NCBI GenBank assembly: GCA_029941985.1
Contig: JAPYTV010000049.1
Coordinates: forward strand, 1-6,466
Direction: 5' to 3'
DNA length: 6,466 bases
Source of the DNA: Candidatus Pelagibacter sp.
GTDB taxonomy: Bacteria; Pseudomonadota; Alphaproteobacteria; Pelagibacterales; Pelagibacteraceae
Position numbers and translations under genes: made by a program. Numbering within the stretch: the first letter of the stretch is position 1; each line of letters opens with the position of its first letter. This document shows positions 1 through 6,386 of this stretch, piece by piece. Below the pieces are notes generated by a model. That model was not told the origin of the DNA, made no database searches, and saw only the letters and a list, made by a program, of their open reading frames with translations.

Positions 1-1142
1 CCAAAATTATTTCCACTTCCTCCAACAATAACCATTACCCAAATTAAAAAAGTATATCTCATAGGTCTATAGCTACCTGGAGTAAATAAACCATCTTGAG
101 TAACTAGCATGGCACCTGCGATTCCAACTATGGCAGATCCCAAAATAAAAATTAATAAATGTTGTTTAACAACGTTTTTACCCATGGCATTTGCAGCTTC
201 CTCATTATCTCTTATTGCTCTCATCATTCTTCCCCATGGTGAATAAAGAGCTTTTTGAGTAATTATTAATAAAGCTATCACTACTATTAAAAATAATCCT
301 GAATAACAGAGTTTTACAAAAACTGAGGATCCCTCAATAACCAATTGATTAAGTGCTGCTTGTTTGTCGGTTATATTTGAAATTAAATCTAATTTACCAG
401 AATTAAATTTTGCTACTAAATTAATAAACCATTCTTTTGCTTGAAGTTCGATTTCGTAAGGTACTGGCCTTTTTAGACCAATTACATTTTTAACTCCTCT
501 AGTTAACCAGTCTTCATGTTTAATGATAGCTATAACAATTTCAGAAATAAGCAGTGTAGCAATAGCTAAGTAATCTGCACGCAAACCTAAGGCAACTTTA
601 CCCACTATAAAGGCCAAGCCTGCTGCAAAAAAAGCACCCACAATCCAAGAAAATACTATTGGTAAACCTAGTCCTCCAAGGAATCCTGTTGTTGCAGGAT
701 TAACACTTTCGATAGCTTCTATACTTGACTCAGATGTAATTCTTATAATTACAATTCCTACAATAATAATTGCAGCTATACCGTAAGTTCTAATTTTTGA
801 TTTTTCAAAGTTTTTTAATACAAAACGTATCGCAAATATCATTACTACTATAAACCATAAACACACAATAATATTCAAACCACCTGCTCTCCAAGCTTCC
901 TGAACTGGATCAACTGATATTAAAACAGCTGCCAATCCTCCTAAAGCTGTATAACCCATAAGTCCAAAATTAATTAAACCCGCATAACCCCATTGTATGT
1001 TTGCACCCATTGTCATCACTGCTGAAATTAAACACATATTAAAAATTGATAAAGCAACATTCCATGATTGAAATATTCCAACCAAAATAATAAGCCCAAA
1101 CATTATTGTGTAAGCTACAATTACATTTAAATGTTTTCTCAC
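1..1142 (-). CDS. livM: LivM-type permease of a HAAT ABC importer, 3' end cut by window edge
   Basis: Inner-membrane permease subunit of a branched-chain/hydrophobic amino-acid ABC importer, expected to pair with the LivH-like protein just upstream. The reading frame is open from a GTG at 1142 to the left edge, giving 380 codons. Visible LivM hallmarks are the N-terminal QWGYAGLINFG (about residues 50-60), the cytoplasmic coupling stretch GRMMRAIRDNEEAANAMG (304-321), and IWVMVIVGGSGNNF at the cut (367-380), a near-invariant LivM segment. Several hydrophobic membrane spans surround these, with a polar stretch at about 208-270 between spans. The GTG start is chosen because it overlaps the livH stop as GTGA and has AAGGGA seven bases upstream; the next in-frame ATG, at residue 14, falls inside the first membrane helix. 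LivM proteins are usually somewhat longer, so a modest C-terminal part is missing. Substrate cannot be read from the permease. Confidence 0.95.
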   Translation of the reverse strand, partial: MRKHLNVIVAYTIMFGLIILVGIFQSWNVALSIFNMCLISAVMTMGANIQWGYAGLINFGLMGYTALGGLAAVLISVDPVQEAWRAGGLNIIVCLWFIVVMIFAIRFVLKNFEKSKIRTYGIAAIIIVGIVIIRITSESSIEAIESVNPATTGFLGGLGLPIVFSWIVGAFFAAGLAFIVGKVALGLRADYLAIATLLISEIVIAIIKHEDWLTRGVKNVIGLKRPVPYEIELQAKEWFINLVAKFNSGKLDLISNITDKQAALNQLVIEGSSVFVKLCYSGLFLIVVIALLIITQKALYSPWGRMMRAIRDNEEAANAMGKNVVKQHLLIFILGSAIVGIAGAMLVTQDGLFTPGSYRPMRYTFLIWVMVIVGGSGNNF

Positions 1143-2149
1143 AATACTTTCCCTTTGAATATACCGTTAGGTCTGTAGAGCAAGACAATTACCAATATAG
1201 AAAATGATACAGCAAATTTATAATCTGTTGATAATAGCTGTACTAAAGTTTCTGGTTCCATACTTTCTGGTAAGACATACATAAAAAATTTCTTATACGC
1301 ATATGTTAAAAATATTTCAGAAAACGCGATAACATACCCTCCTAAAAATGCTCCAAAAGGATTTCCAATTCCTCCGACGATAGCTGCAGCAAAAATTGGT
1401 AGCATATTGTTAAAGTACGTAAATGGTTTGAAGCTTTTATCTAAACCGTACAACACTCCTCCAATTGTTGCTAAAATACCTGCAATAATCCATGTAATCA
1501 TAACTACTCTTTTTGGATCAATTCCAGACAGTAATGCTAAATCTTCGTTATCTGAATAAGCGCGCATACTTTTTCCAGTTTTTGTTTTATTTAAAAACCA
1601 AAATAAAATGGAAACTAAAATAATCGTTATAAATATTGTTAATACCTGACTAGATTTAATTGCTAAACCCTCATTAAGTCCCGTCATTTCCTTAAATTCA
1701 CCAGCTTTAATAATAAATTTTTGGCCATCAAAAAATCTTCTATCAGCAGGACCAATGATTATTCTAACTACAGCTTGAGTTACAAACATTACACCAATAC
1801 TAACCATAGCAAGTTGAACTGGGGGGCTTTTATTTACTCTATAATATCTAAAGACAAATTTATCTACAAAAAGCATATAGCCAATCATAAAAATTATTGC
1901 AAAAGGTATTGCAAGAAGTGCTGTTGGTAAAACACCTAAAGAAATACCGAGCGATTGAAAATACCAAGTAATTAAAATAGCTACCATCGTTCCAAATGCC
2001 ATCATGTCTCCAGTAGCAAAATTGGCAAATCTTAAGATTCCATAAATTAATGTTACAAATATTGCACCTAGCGCTAATTGTGAACCATAGGCAAGAGCTG
2101 GAACAAAAATATAATTTAATAATAATATGATAGCATTTAAAAAATCCAT
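1139..2149 (-). CDS. livH: LivH-type permease of a HAAT ABC importer
   Basis: Inner-membrane permease subunit partnering LivM, forming the pore driven by LivG and LivF. The 336-residue protein is very hydrophobic. It carries the LivH pattern ALGAIFVTLIYGILRFANFA (about 26-45) followed by GDMMAFG, the cytoplasmic coupling loop KTGKSMRAYSDNEDLALLSG (190-209), and the C-terminal AAAIVGGIGNPFGAFLGG (254-271). It is slightly longer than common LivH proteins of about 290-310 residues. The extra length appears to lie in polar loops at about 134-168 and 283-312, probably periplasmic, which could contact the binding protein. The ATG is one base after the livF stop and is preceded by a perfect AGGAGG. 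The stop overlaps livM. Family is certain; transported substrate is not determined. Confidence 0.95.
   Translation of the reverse strand: MDFLNAIILLLNYIFVPALAYGSQLALGAIFVTLIYGILRFANFATGDMMAFGTMVAILITWYFQSLGISLGVLPTALLAIPFAIIFMIGYMLFVDKFVFRYYRVNKSPPVQLAMVSIGVMFVTQAVVRIIIGPADRRFFDGQKFIIKAGEFKEMTGLNEGLAIKSSQVLTIFITIILVSILFWFLNKTKTGKSMRAYSDNEDLALLSGIDPKRVVMITWIIAGILATIGGVLYGLDKSFKPFTYFNNMLPIFAAAIVGGIGNPFGAFLGGYVIAFSEIFLTYAYKKFFMYVLPESMEPETLVQLLSTDYKFAVSFSILVIVLLYRPNGIFKGKVL
1150..1155 (-). promoter_or_regulatory. Shine-Dalgarno supporting the GTG start of livM
   Basis: The minus strand reads AAGGGA here, inside the Lys-Gly-Lys codons near the end of livH, seven bases before the GTG at 1142. It supports GTG rather than a downstream ATG as the livM start and, with the GTGA overlap, suggests translational coupling of livH and livM. 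Confidence 0.6.
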
Positions 2150-2150
2150 A

Positions 2151-2858
2151 TTATCCTCCTAAAAAAGAGCTTCTTACTCTTGGGTTGTTTAATAATTCTT
2201 TTCCAGTTCCTGAATAACGATTTTCACCAGTAACCAAAACATACCCTCTATCCGAAATATTAAGTGCTTGTTTAGCATTTTGTTCAACCATTAAAATTGC
2301 AACATTGGTTCTTTTTACTTTAATGATATGATCAAATAATTCGTCCATTACAATTGGCGATACTCCTGCAGTAGGTTCATCTAACATTAATACAGTTGGT
2401 TTAATCATCAAAGCTCTTCCAAGAGCAACTTGCTGTCTTTGTCCACCAGATAATTCTCCAACTAATTGATCTTTTTTTTCTCTTAATATTGGGAACAAAT
2501 CATAAATTTCCTCTATAATATTTTGATAATTATCATCTCTTAAATAAGCTCCCATCTCTAAATTTTCTTCAACACTCATGCCTACAAAAACATTTTTTGT
2601 TTGTGGTACAAATGATATGCCTTCTCTCACTCTATCTTGTGGTGAAAGTTTTGAAATATCTTTTCCATTAATTACAACGGAGCCAGATTTCAAATTTAAA
2701 AGCCCTAACATAGCTTTCATGACTGTTGATTTACCAGCGCCATTAGGTCCAAGAATTGAAACTATTTCACCTCTATTAACATCAACTGAACAATCGTTGA
2801 TGATATCTGGTCCTTTACCATAACCACCTGTCATTTTTATACCTTCAAAAAACGCCAT
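2151..2858 (-). CDS. livF: LivF-type ATP-binding subunit of a HAAT ABC importer
   Basis: Cytoplasmic ATPase that pairs with LivG to power the LivH/LivM permease. At 235 residues it has the usual LivF length. Visible motifs are Walker A GPNGAGKS (37-44, Lys43), Q-loop Gln86 in FVPQ, ABC signature LSGGQ (136-140), and Walker B VLMLDEP (156-162, catalytic Glu161). The switch region reads VEQN, with Gln193 where most ABC ATPases have His; this substitution is typical of LivF. The C-terminus LLNNP...FLGG is also family-typical. The ATG overlaps the livG stop as TAATG and is preceded by AAGGAAG seven bases upstream. The ATP-binding fold is certain. The LivF assignment rests on length, VEQN, the C-terminal LGG and the position between livG and livH. 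Confidence 0.95.
   Translation of the reverse strand: MAFFEGIKMTGGYGKGPDIINDCSVDVNRGEIVSILGPNGAGKSTVMKAMLGLLNLKSGSVVINGKDISKLSPQDRVREGISFVPQTKNVFVGMSVEENLEMGAYLRDDNYQNIIEEIYDLFPILREKKDQLVGELSGGQRQQVALGRALMIKPTVLMLDEPTAGVSPIVMDELFDHIIKVKRTNVAILMVEQNAKQALNISDRGYVLVTGENRYSGTGKELLNNPRVRSSFLGG
2155..2160 (-). promoter_or_regulatory. Shine-Dalgarno of livH built from the LivF C-terminal Gly-Gly codons
   Basis: The minus strand reads TTA GGA GGA TAA T ATG, so the last two glycine codons of livF provide AGGAGG five bases before the livH ATG. This fixes the livH start and implies coupled translation. The same arrangement is seen between the LivF-like gene and azlC near the right edge. Confidence 0.8.
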
Positions 2859-3646
2859 TAATTTTCTTCCTTAATTTTTGATCCTCTTCCTAAATAACTT
2901 TCAATAACTTTTTCATCTTTCTTTGCTTCTTCAACAGTTCCTTCAAATAATACAGAACCTTCTGCCATAACAATAACTGGATCACATAATCTACTTATAA
3001 ATTCCATATCATGTTCAATCATACAAAATGTGTACCCTTGCTCTTTATTCAACTTAAGTATTGCTGTTCCTAGGTCTTTAAGTAAAGTCCGATTAACACC
3101 CGCTCCTACTTCATCAAGCAACACTAGCTTGGCTTCTACCATCATCGTTCTTCCAAGTTCTAATAACTTTTTTTGACCACCAGATAAATTTCCAGCCAAT
3201 TCATTTGATAAATGTTTTAGATTTAAAAAATCTACTACATCTTGTGCTTTTTGTTTTATTGCAAGTTCTTCAGTTCTAACTAGGCTTGGTTTGACCAGTG
3301 CTGTCATTAATTTTTCGCCTGATTGGTTAGCTGGTACCATCATTAAGTTTTCAAGCACTGAAAGATTGGTAAATTCATGAGCAATTTGAAAAGTTCTTAA
3401 TATACCTTTTGAAAATAATTTATAAGAAGGCACATCAGTGATATTTTCATCATTGAATAATACTTTCCCCTTTGAAGTTTTTAAATTTCCTGTAATTAAA
3501 TTGAATAAAGTGGTTTTGCCTGATCCATTGGGTCCTATTATTCCTGTAATTGAACCTTTTTTGATTTTTAAAGAACAATCTGATACTGCAGCCAACCCCC
3601 CAAAATATTTGGTTAGGTTTTCAATTTGTAAAATATTTTGATTCAT
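2858..3646 (-). CDS. livG: LivG-type ATP-binding subunit of a HAAT ABC importer
   Basis: Second cytoplasmic ATPase of the importer. The 262 residues contain Walker A GPNGSGKT (38-45, Lys44), Q-loop RTFQ (Gln87) followed by a LivG-type helical insertion (about 95-150), signature LSGGQ (154-158), Walker B LVLLDE (174-179, Glu179), and switch His212 in MIEHDMEFI, the classical LivG sequence. The D-loop region reads DEVGAGVN where LivG proteins commonly have DEPAAGLN, a mild variant that keeps the catalytic glutamate. The gene starts six bases after the ProC-like stop and has no recognisable Shine-Dalgarno. An out-of-frame ATG overlaps the upstream stop (TAATG at 3655-3651) but opens only a ten-codon frame, so the ATG at 3646 is preferred; it starts the expected LivG N-terminus (ILQIENLTKYFGGL). 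Confidence 0.95.
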   Translation of the reverse strand: MNQNILQIENLTKYFGGLAAVSDCSLKIKKGSITGIIGPNGSGKTTLFNLITGNLKTSKGKVLFNDENITDVPSYKLFSKGILRTFQIAHEFTNLSVLENLMMVPANQSGEKLMTALVKPSLVRTEELAIKQKAQDVVDFLNLKHLSNELAGNLSGGQKKLLELGRTMMVEAKLVLLDEVGAGVNRTLLKDLGTAILKLNKEQGYTFCMIEHDMEFISRLCDPVIVMAEGSVLFEGTVEEAKKDEKVIESYLGRGSKIKEEN

Positions 3647-3652
3647 AAAACA

Positions 3653-4420
3653 TTATTTATTTAATCTTTTATGTATACTGTTAAGTGTTTTTTCTAAAGA
3701 CCTATAAAAACCTGCTTTTGTTAATTCTTTTACACCTTGTTCATTTAAACCTTTTGGAGTTTGAGACTCTTTTACTAAATATTTTAAATCTTTCTTTGAA
3801 TTTACAGCGGCGTCTTCTGATAAAGCTAAAAATAATGAAGTAATATATTTTTGTGCGTTATCTCTTCTTACTCCCCTTTTTACTAACCAATCAGTCATTA
3901 CTCTTAATAACTCATAAAAAGGCGCCATCATTCCTGAGATAGACCAAAAATTAATTGAGGATTTCTCATTTTTAATTTCAACTGTTGTTCCAATTTTATT
4001 AAAAAAATTCTTAACTTTTATATTTGGTGGGCAAATAGGAACTGGTCCCTTCTTTAATGATATTGGAGGTAAAGGTATAGCTCTTACAATTTTAGCTTTA
4101 ACTTTAATTGCTTTTTTTAATTGTGCCAAAGTAATTGTTGATATGAAGCTAATTACAGTTTGATTTGATCTAAATTTTAAATCTTTAATAATTTTTTTAC
4201 CAACTGTAGGAGTAACAGATAAAAAAATCCAATTACATGAATTAACTATTTTTTGATTATCTTTAACTATAACTACTTTTTTAAATTTATTTTTTAAACT
4301 TTGAGCTATTCCTTTGTTTCTTTTAGAAATAATTATCTTTTTAAAAGATATTTCAGAATTGCAAATACCTGTAATTACAGAAGATGCAATTTTTCCAGTT
4401 CCTATAAATCCTAATTTCAT
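3653..4420 (-). CDS. Divergent pyrroline-5-carboxylate reductase (ProC) family protein
   Basis: Probable NAD(P)H-dependent reductase of the P5CR fold; substrate uncertain. The 255 residues begin with a Rossmann nucleotide-binding motif GFIGTGKIA (4-12), and the overall length matches ProC. Key ProC signatures are altered: the usual VKP reads SVTP (68-71), the usual RAMPNTP reads RAIPLPP (113-119) followed by a second proline pair at 131-132, and the C-terminal SPGGTT reads TPKGLN (221-225 region). The dimerisation domain after SGMMAPFYE (162-170) remains recognisable, including AGFYRSL (236-242), which resembles the ProC GGFR ending. It is rich in lysine (about 40 residues). It follows glaH after 33 bases and has no visible Shine-Dalgarno. 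It may act on a cyclic imine other than pyrroline-5-carboxylate, such as a piperideine carboxylate, given the glutarate-related neighbour; that is inference. A true ProC role is not excluded. Confidence 0.8.
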   Translation of the reverse strand: MKLGFIGTGKIASSVITGICNSEISFKKIIISKRNKGIAQSLKNKFKKVVIVKDNQKIVNSCNWIFLSVTPTVGKKIIKDLKFRSNQTVISFISTITLAQLKKAIKVKAKIVRAIPLPPISLKKGPVPICPPNIKVKNFFNKIGTTVEIKNEKSSINFWSISGMMAPFYELLRVMTDWLVKRGVRRDNAQKYITSLFLALSEDAAVNSKKDLKYLVKESQTPKGLNEQGVKELTKAGFYRSLEKTLNSIHKRLNK

Positions 4421-4453
4421 AAATGTAGATACTTTATAATGAATAATATTGAA

Positions 4454-5365
4454 TTAATTAATAAAAAAAGAACCCCTAATTCTTAAGAGTTCCCTAGTTA
4501 AATCTTTGTTTTCTTTAAAAGGTTTTCTTCCATGTAACCAAAAATAATTATTAGCAACTATTGTTGCTCCAACAATGAGTTTTGTTACTATTTTATTCTT
4601 ACTTTCCTCTAATCCATCAGATAATTTTTGCAAAAAATTTCCTTGAGCCATATTTTTGGGTTCAGGAAATTGGTCTATATATGAAATCTCTGGTCTACCC
4701 TCTTTATCAGTTGAAAAAACAGGATGTTCAATTTTGTAATCAACATTTTTACTTTTGGGAGAACTCCAAGTAAAATTTTGTTTACCTACGGGGTCATTAA
4801 ATAAACCTTTGCAATGTTCCCAATCATCAAGATGAAGCATGGTCGTTTCTCCACCTTCTACATTTTTTTCTTCTATTTTGCTCATTAATAACCAATCCGT
4901 AACATCTTTAACGTAGGTTCCGTCAGTATGAAGATCCATATTAGTATAAGCTTTTCTTAAATATGAATCGCTCTTATCCTCATGCTTTACAAAAAATCTT
5001 GCATAATATTTTCCCGTCATTGAATCATGATTTGGATTGCCTACCAAATGTGCAATGGCTGTTGATAATTTAACCAAAAAAGTATCATTAATTTTAGAAT
5101 TAATATTCTTTGGACTAATTACAAAGCAGCCTGTATTTCGATCTCTTATTATAGAATTCATAAGGTTGGCTAGCTTATTTGATGTTAGATCATCTAAACT
5201 TTTTGCAATAGTAAAACGAGTAAAAGGCTTGTATTCAAGCGCTGTAATATCAAATTTATTAAATGGAAATATTAATTTCTCAAGAATTTCATCTTCAATT
5301 TGAATATTGATTATTCTTTTAGATTGTTTATGTACTGAAATTTCAAATCCTTTTATTGTTTCCAT
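4454..5365 (-). CDS. glaH: GlaH/CsiD-like glutarate 2-hydroxylase, Fe(II)/2-oxoglutarate dependent
   Basis: Non-haem iron dioxygenase. In the known family it converts glutarate, 2-oxoglutarate and O2 to L-2-hydroxyglutarate, succinate and CO2 in lysine/5-aminovalerate breakdown. The 303 residues are close to the E. coli GlaH length (about 325) and align along their whole length with that sequence as I recall it: ALEYKPFTRF (42-51), GKYYARFFVK (118-127), SDSYLRK (132-138), MLHLDDWEH (176-184), KNVDYKIEHPVF (206-217) and YIDQF (229-233). The metal facial triad is visible as LHTDGTYV (His146, Asp148) and WLHGR (His278). The 2-oxoglutarate-binding arginine lies in RELLRIRG (Arg295 or Arg297). The start is forced: an in-frame TAA immediately precedes the ATG, and the next methionine downstream that could serve (residue 69) would remove conserved sequence. 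No Shine-Dalgarno is seen. No lhgO-like partner is in the window. Confidence 0.9.
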   Translation of the reverse strand: METIKGFEISVHKQSKRIINIQIEDEILEKLIFPFNKFDITALEYKPFTRFTIAKSLDDLTSNKLANLMNSIIRDRNTGCFVISPKNINSKINDTFLVKLSTAIAHLVGNPNHDSMTGKYYARFFVKHEDKSDSYLRKAYTNMDLHTDGTYVKDVTDWLLMSKIEEKNVEGGETTMLHLDDWEHCKGLFNDPVGKQNFTWSSPKSKNVDYKIEHPVFSTDKEGRPEISYIDQFPEPKNMAQGNFLQKLSDGLEESKNKIVTKLIVGATIVANNYFWLHGRKPFKENKDLTRELLRIRGSFFIN

Positions 5366-5368
5366 TTA

Positions 5369-5692
5369 TCATAAATAATTGCTTAATAAAGCCATCATGA
5401 TAGCAGAAATAACTGTAGGGTAAACGAAATTTCTTTTTGAAATAAAGAATATAGATAAACAAAATAAAACTACTGTAATTCTGCTTAAATAACTTGCATC
5501 AGATAAAACTCCAACAGGAAATATAATTGTTCTAGCTATCAATGCTGCCAATGTTGAATAGGCAAGACAATTAAACCATCTAAATAATTTTGAAGTTTCT
5601 TTTATTCCTTCTGATGTAACTACTCCTAAAAATCTAGATGAAAAGGTCGCCAATGAAGTAACTAATATTGCAAGAACTACACTAATTGACAT
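5369..5692 (-). CDS. azlD: AzlD-like small subunit of an AzlCD amino-acid exporter
   Basis: Small hydrophobic membrane protein of 107 residues, the usual AzlD size, with about three to four membrane spans. It has the AzlD layout: a first helix (about 3-17), a conserved arginine (Arg20), a middle helix around CLAYSTLAALIAR (42-54), and a C-terminal helix ending ALLSNYL. AzlD works with AzlC; in Bacillus subtilis the pair gives resistance to 4-azaleucine and is taken to export branched-chain amino acids. The gene overlaps azlC by 11 bases and has AGGAGA five bases before its ATG (minus strand, 5703-5698). Assignment leans partly on the adjacent azlC because AzlD proteins are short and variable. 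Confidence 0.88.
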   Translation of the reverse strand: MSISVVLAILVTSLATFSSRFLGVVTSEGIKETSKLFRWFNCLAYSTLAALIARTIIFPVGVLSDASYLSRITVVLFCLSIFFISKRNFVYPTVISAIMMALLSNYL

Positions 5693-6386
5693 TTAATTCT
5701 CCTATAAAATATGCAATAGTTCCACCAATAAATCCACCAAGTAAAATTGACCACTCTGGGAAAAAAAAATAAAATATAGGTCCCAACAATAAACCTAATA
5801 TTACAGAAGCTCCTATTTGGATAGTTTTCATTGCACCAACCATCATGCATAAAAAATAAATTGGATTTAAAATTGCTAAACCCATCATCATGTTTTTATC
5901 TAAATAATCAGATGCATAAAAACCTATAAAAGTACCTATTACAGCTGTGGACCATGTTGCACAACCAATCCCAATCCAAAAATCAATTCTATGTTTTTTT
6001 TCTATACTTTTATAATTACTCTTCATTATTAACCATGCAGACACAGCAATAAAATGACATGAAAAGTAATATTTCCATCTTGGTTGATTTTTGTGCATCA
6101 TTAATGGAAATAAAGAAACAGCCATAGGATAAAGTCGAGCATTAACAAACCAAACAGCCAAAAAAATATTTAATAATGAAGCACCTACCAATAAAGATTC
6201 TGCCATTACTAATGAGCCTGGTAAAGCATAAGTCAACATTGTAGAAAAAATACTTTCTTGAATACTAAAACCTAAATTCTTGAGTAGAGCTCCTATTGCA
6301 ATAAAGCAGCAACCTAGCGCAAGTGCCGGACTATCTAGAGTTAGGATTGATCTAAATCCTTTAAAAAAAAACTCCTTATTAATCAT
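5682..6386 (-). CDS. azlC: AzlC-like large subunit of an AzlCD amino-acid exporter
   Basis: Polytopic inner-membrane protein of 234 residues, the normal AzlC length, probably exporting branched-chain or related amino acids together with AzlD. Family features are the N-terminal FFFKGFRSILTLDSPALALG (6-25), the intramembrane segment LTYALPGSLVMAESLLVG (51-68) where AzlC usually reads like FAGASQ, and the following FLAVWFVNARLYPMAVSLFP (75-94), which matches the AzlC VNLRH/ArlY region. The C-terminal half has further spans with GPIFYFFFPEWSILLGG (202-218). The GASQ-type motif is replaced by PGSLVMAE, so the substrate may differ from standard AzlC. The start overlaps the stop of the upstream LivF-like gene as TAATG and is preceded by GGGAGG. 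Confidence 0.9.
   Translation of the reverse strand: MINKEFFFKGFRSILTLDSPALALGCCFIAIGALLKNLGFSIQESIFSTMLTYALPGSLVMAESLLVGASLLNIFLAVWFVNARLYPMAVSLFPLMMHKNQPRWKYYFSCHFIAVSAWLIMKSNYKSIEKKHRIDFWIGIGCATWSTAVIGTFIGFYASDYLDKNMMMGLAILNPIYFLCMMVGAMKTIQIGASVILGLLLGPIFYFFFPEWSILLGGFIGGTIAYFIGELNVN

Noticed and set aside
1721..1930. Plus-strand open frame of 69 codons inside livH
   Set aside because: It is antisense to a strongly conserved permease, has a low-complexity Ser/Asn/Lys/Tyr-rich translation and no start signal.
2578..2823. Plus-strand open frame of 81 codons inside livF
   Set aside because: It is the antisense shadow of conserved ABC ATPase sequence, with no family resemblance and no ribosome binding site.
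3438..3641. Plus-strand open frame of 67 codons opposite the LivG Walker A region
   Set aside because: Its open length is explained by the conserved coding strand; its ProDPLGP-like text is the reverse complement of the Walker A region, a common shadow.
3651..3655. TAATG at the ProC-like stop as an alternative livG start
   Set aside because: That ATG is out of the livG frame and its frame stops after about ten codons.
4421..4453. Possible promoter or terminator in the 33-base glaH to ProC-like gap
   Set aside because: The minus strand has TATTAT and TATAAA words, but such words are expected by chance at this AT content; no matching -35 element and no GC-rich hairpin were found.
4454..4466. 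Short TTAATTAA palindrome at the end of glaH
   Set aside because: An eight-base AT-only palindrome is expected by chance here and lies in the coding end of glaH; no partner repeat was seen.
4582..5303. Two plus-strand open frames (4582-4773 and 5037-5303) inside glaH
   Set aside because: Both oppose a full-length conserved dioxygenase, and neither has recognisable protein features.
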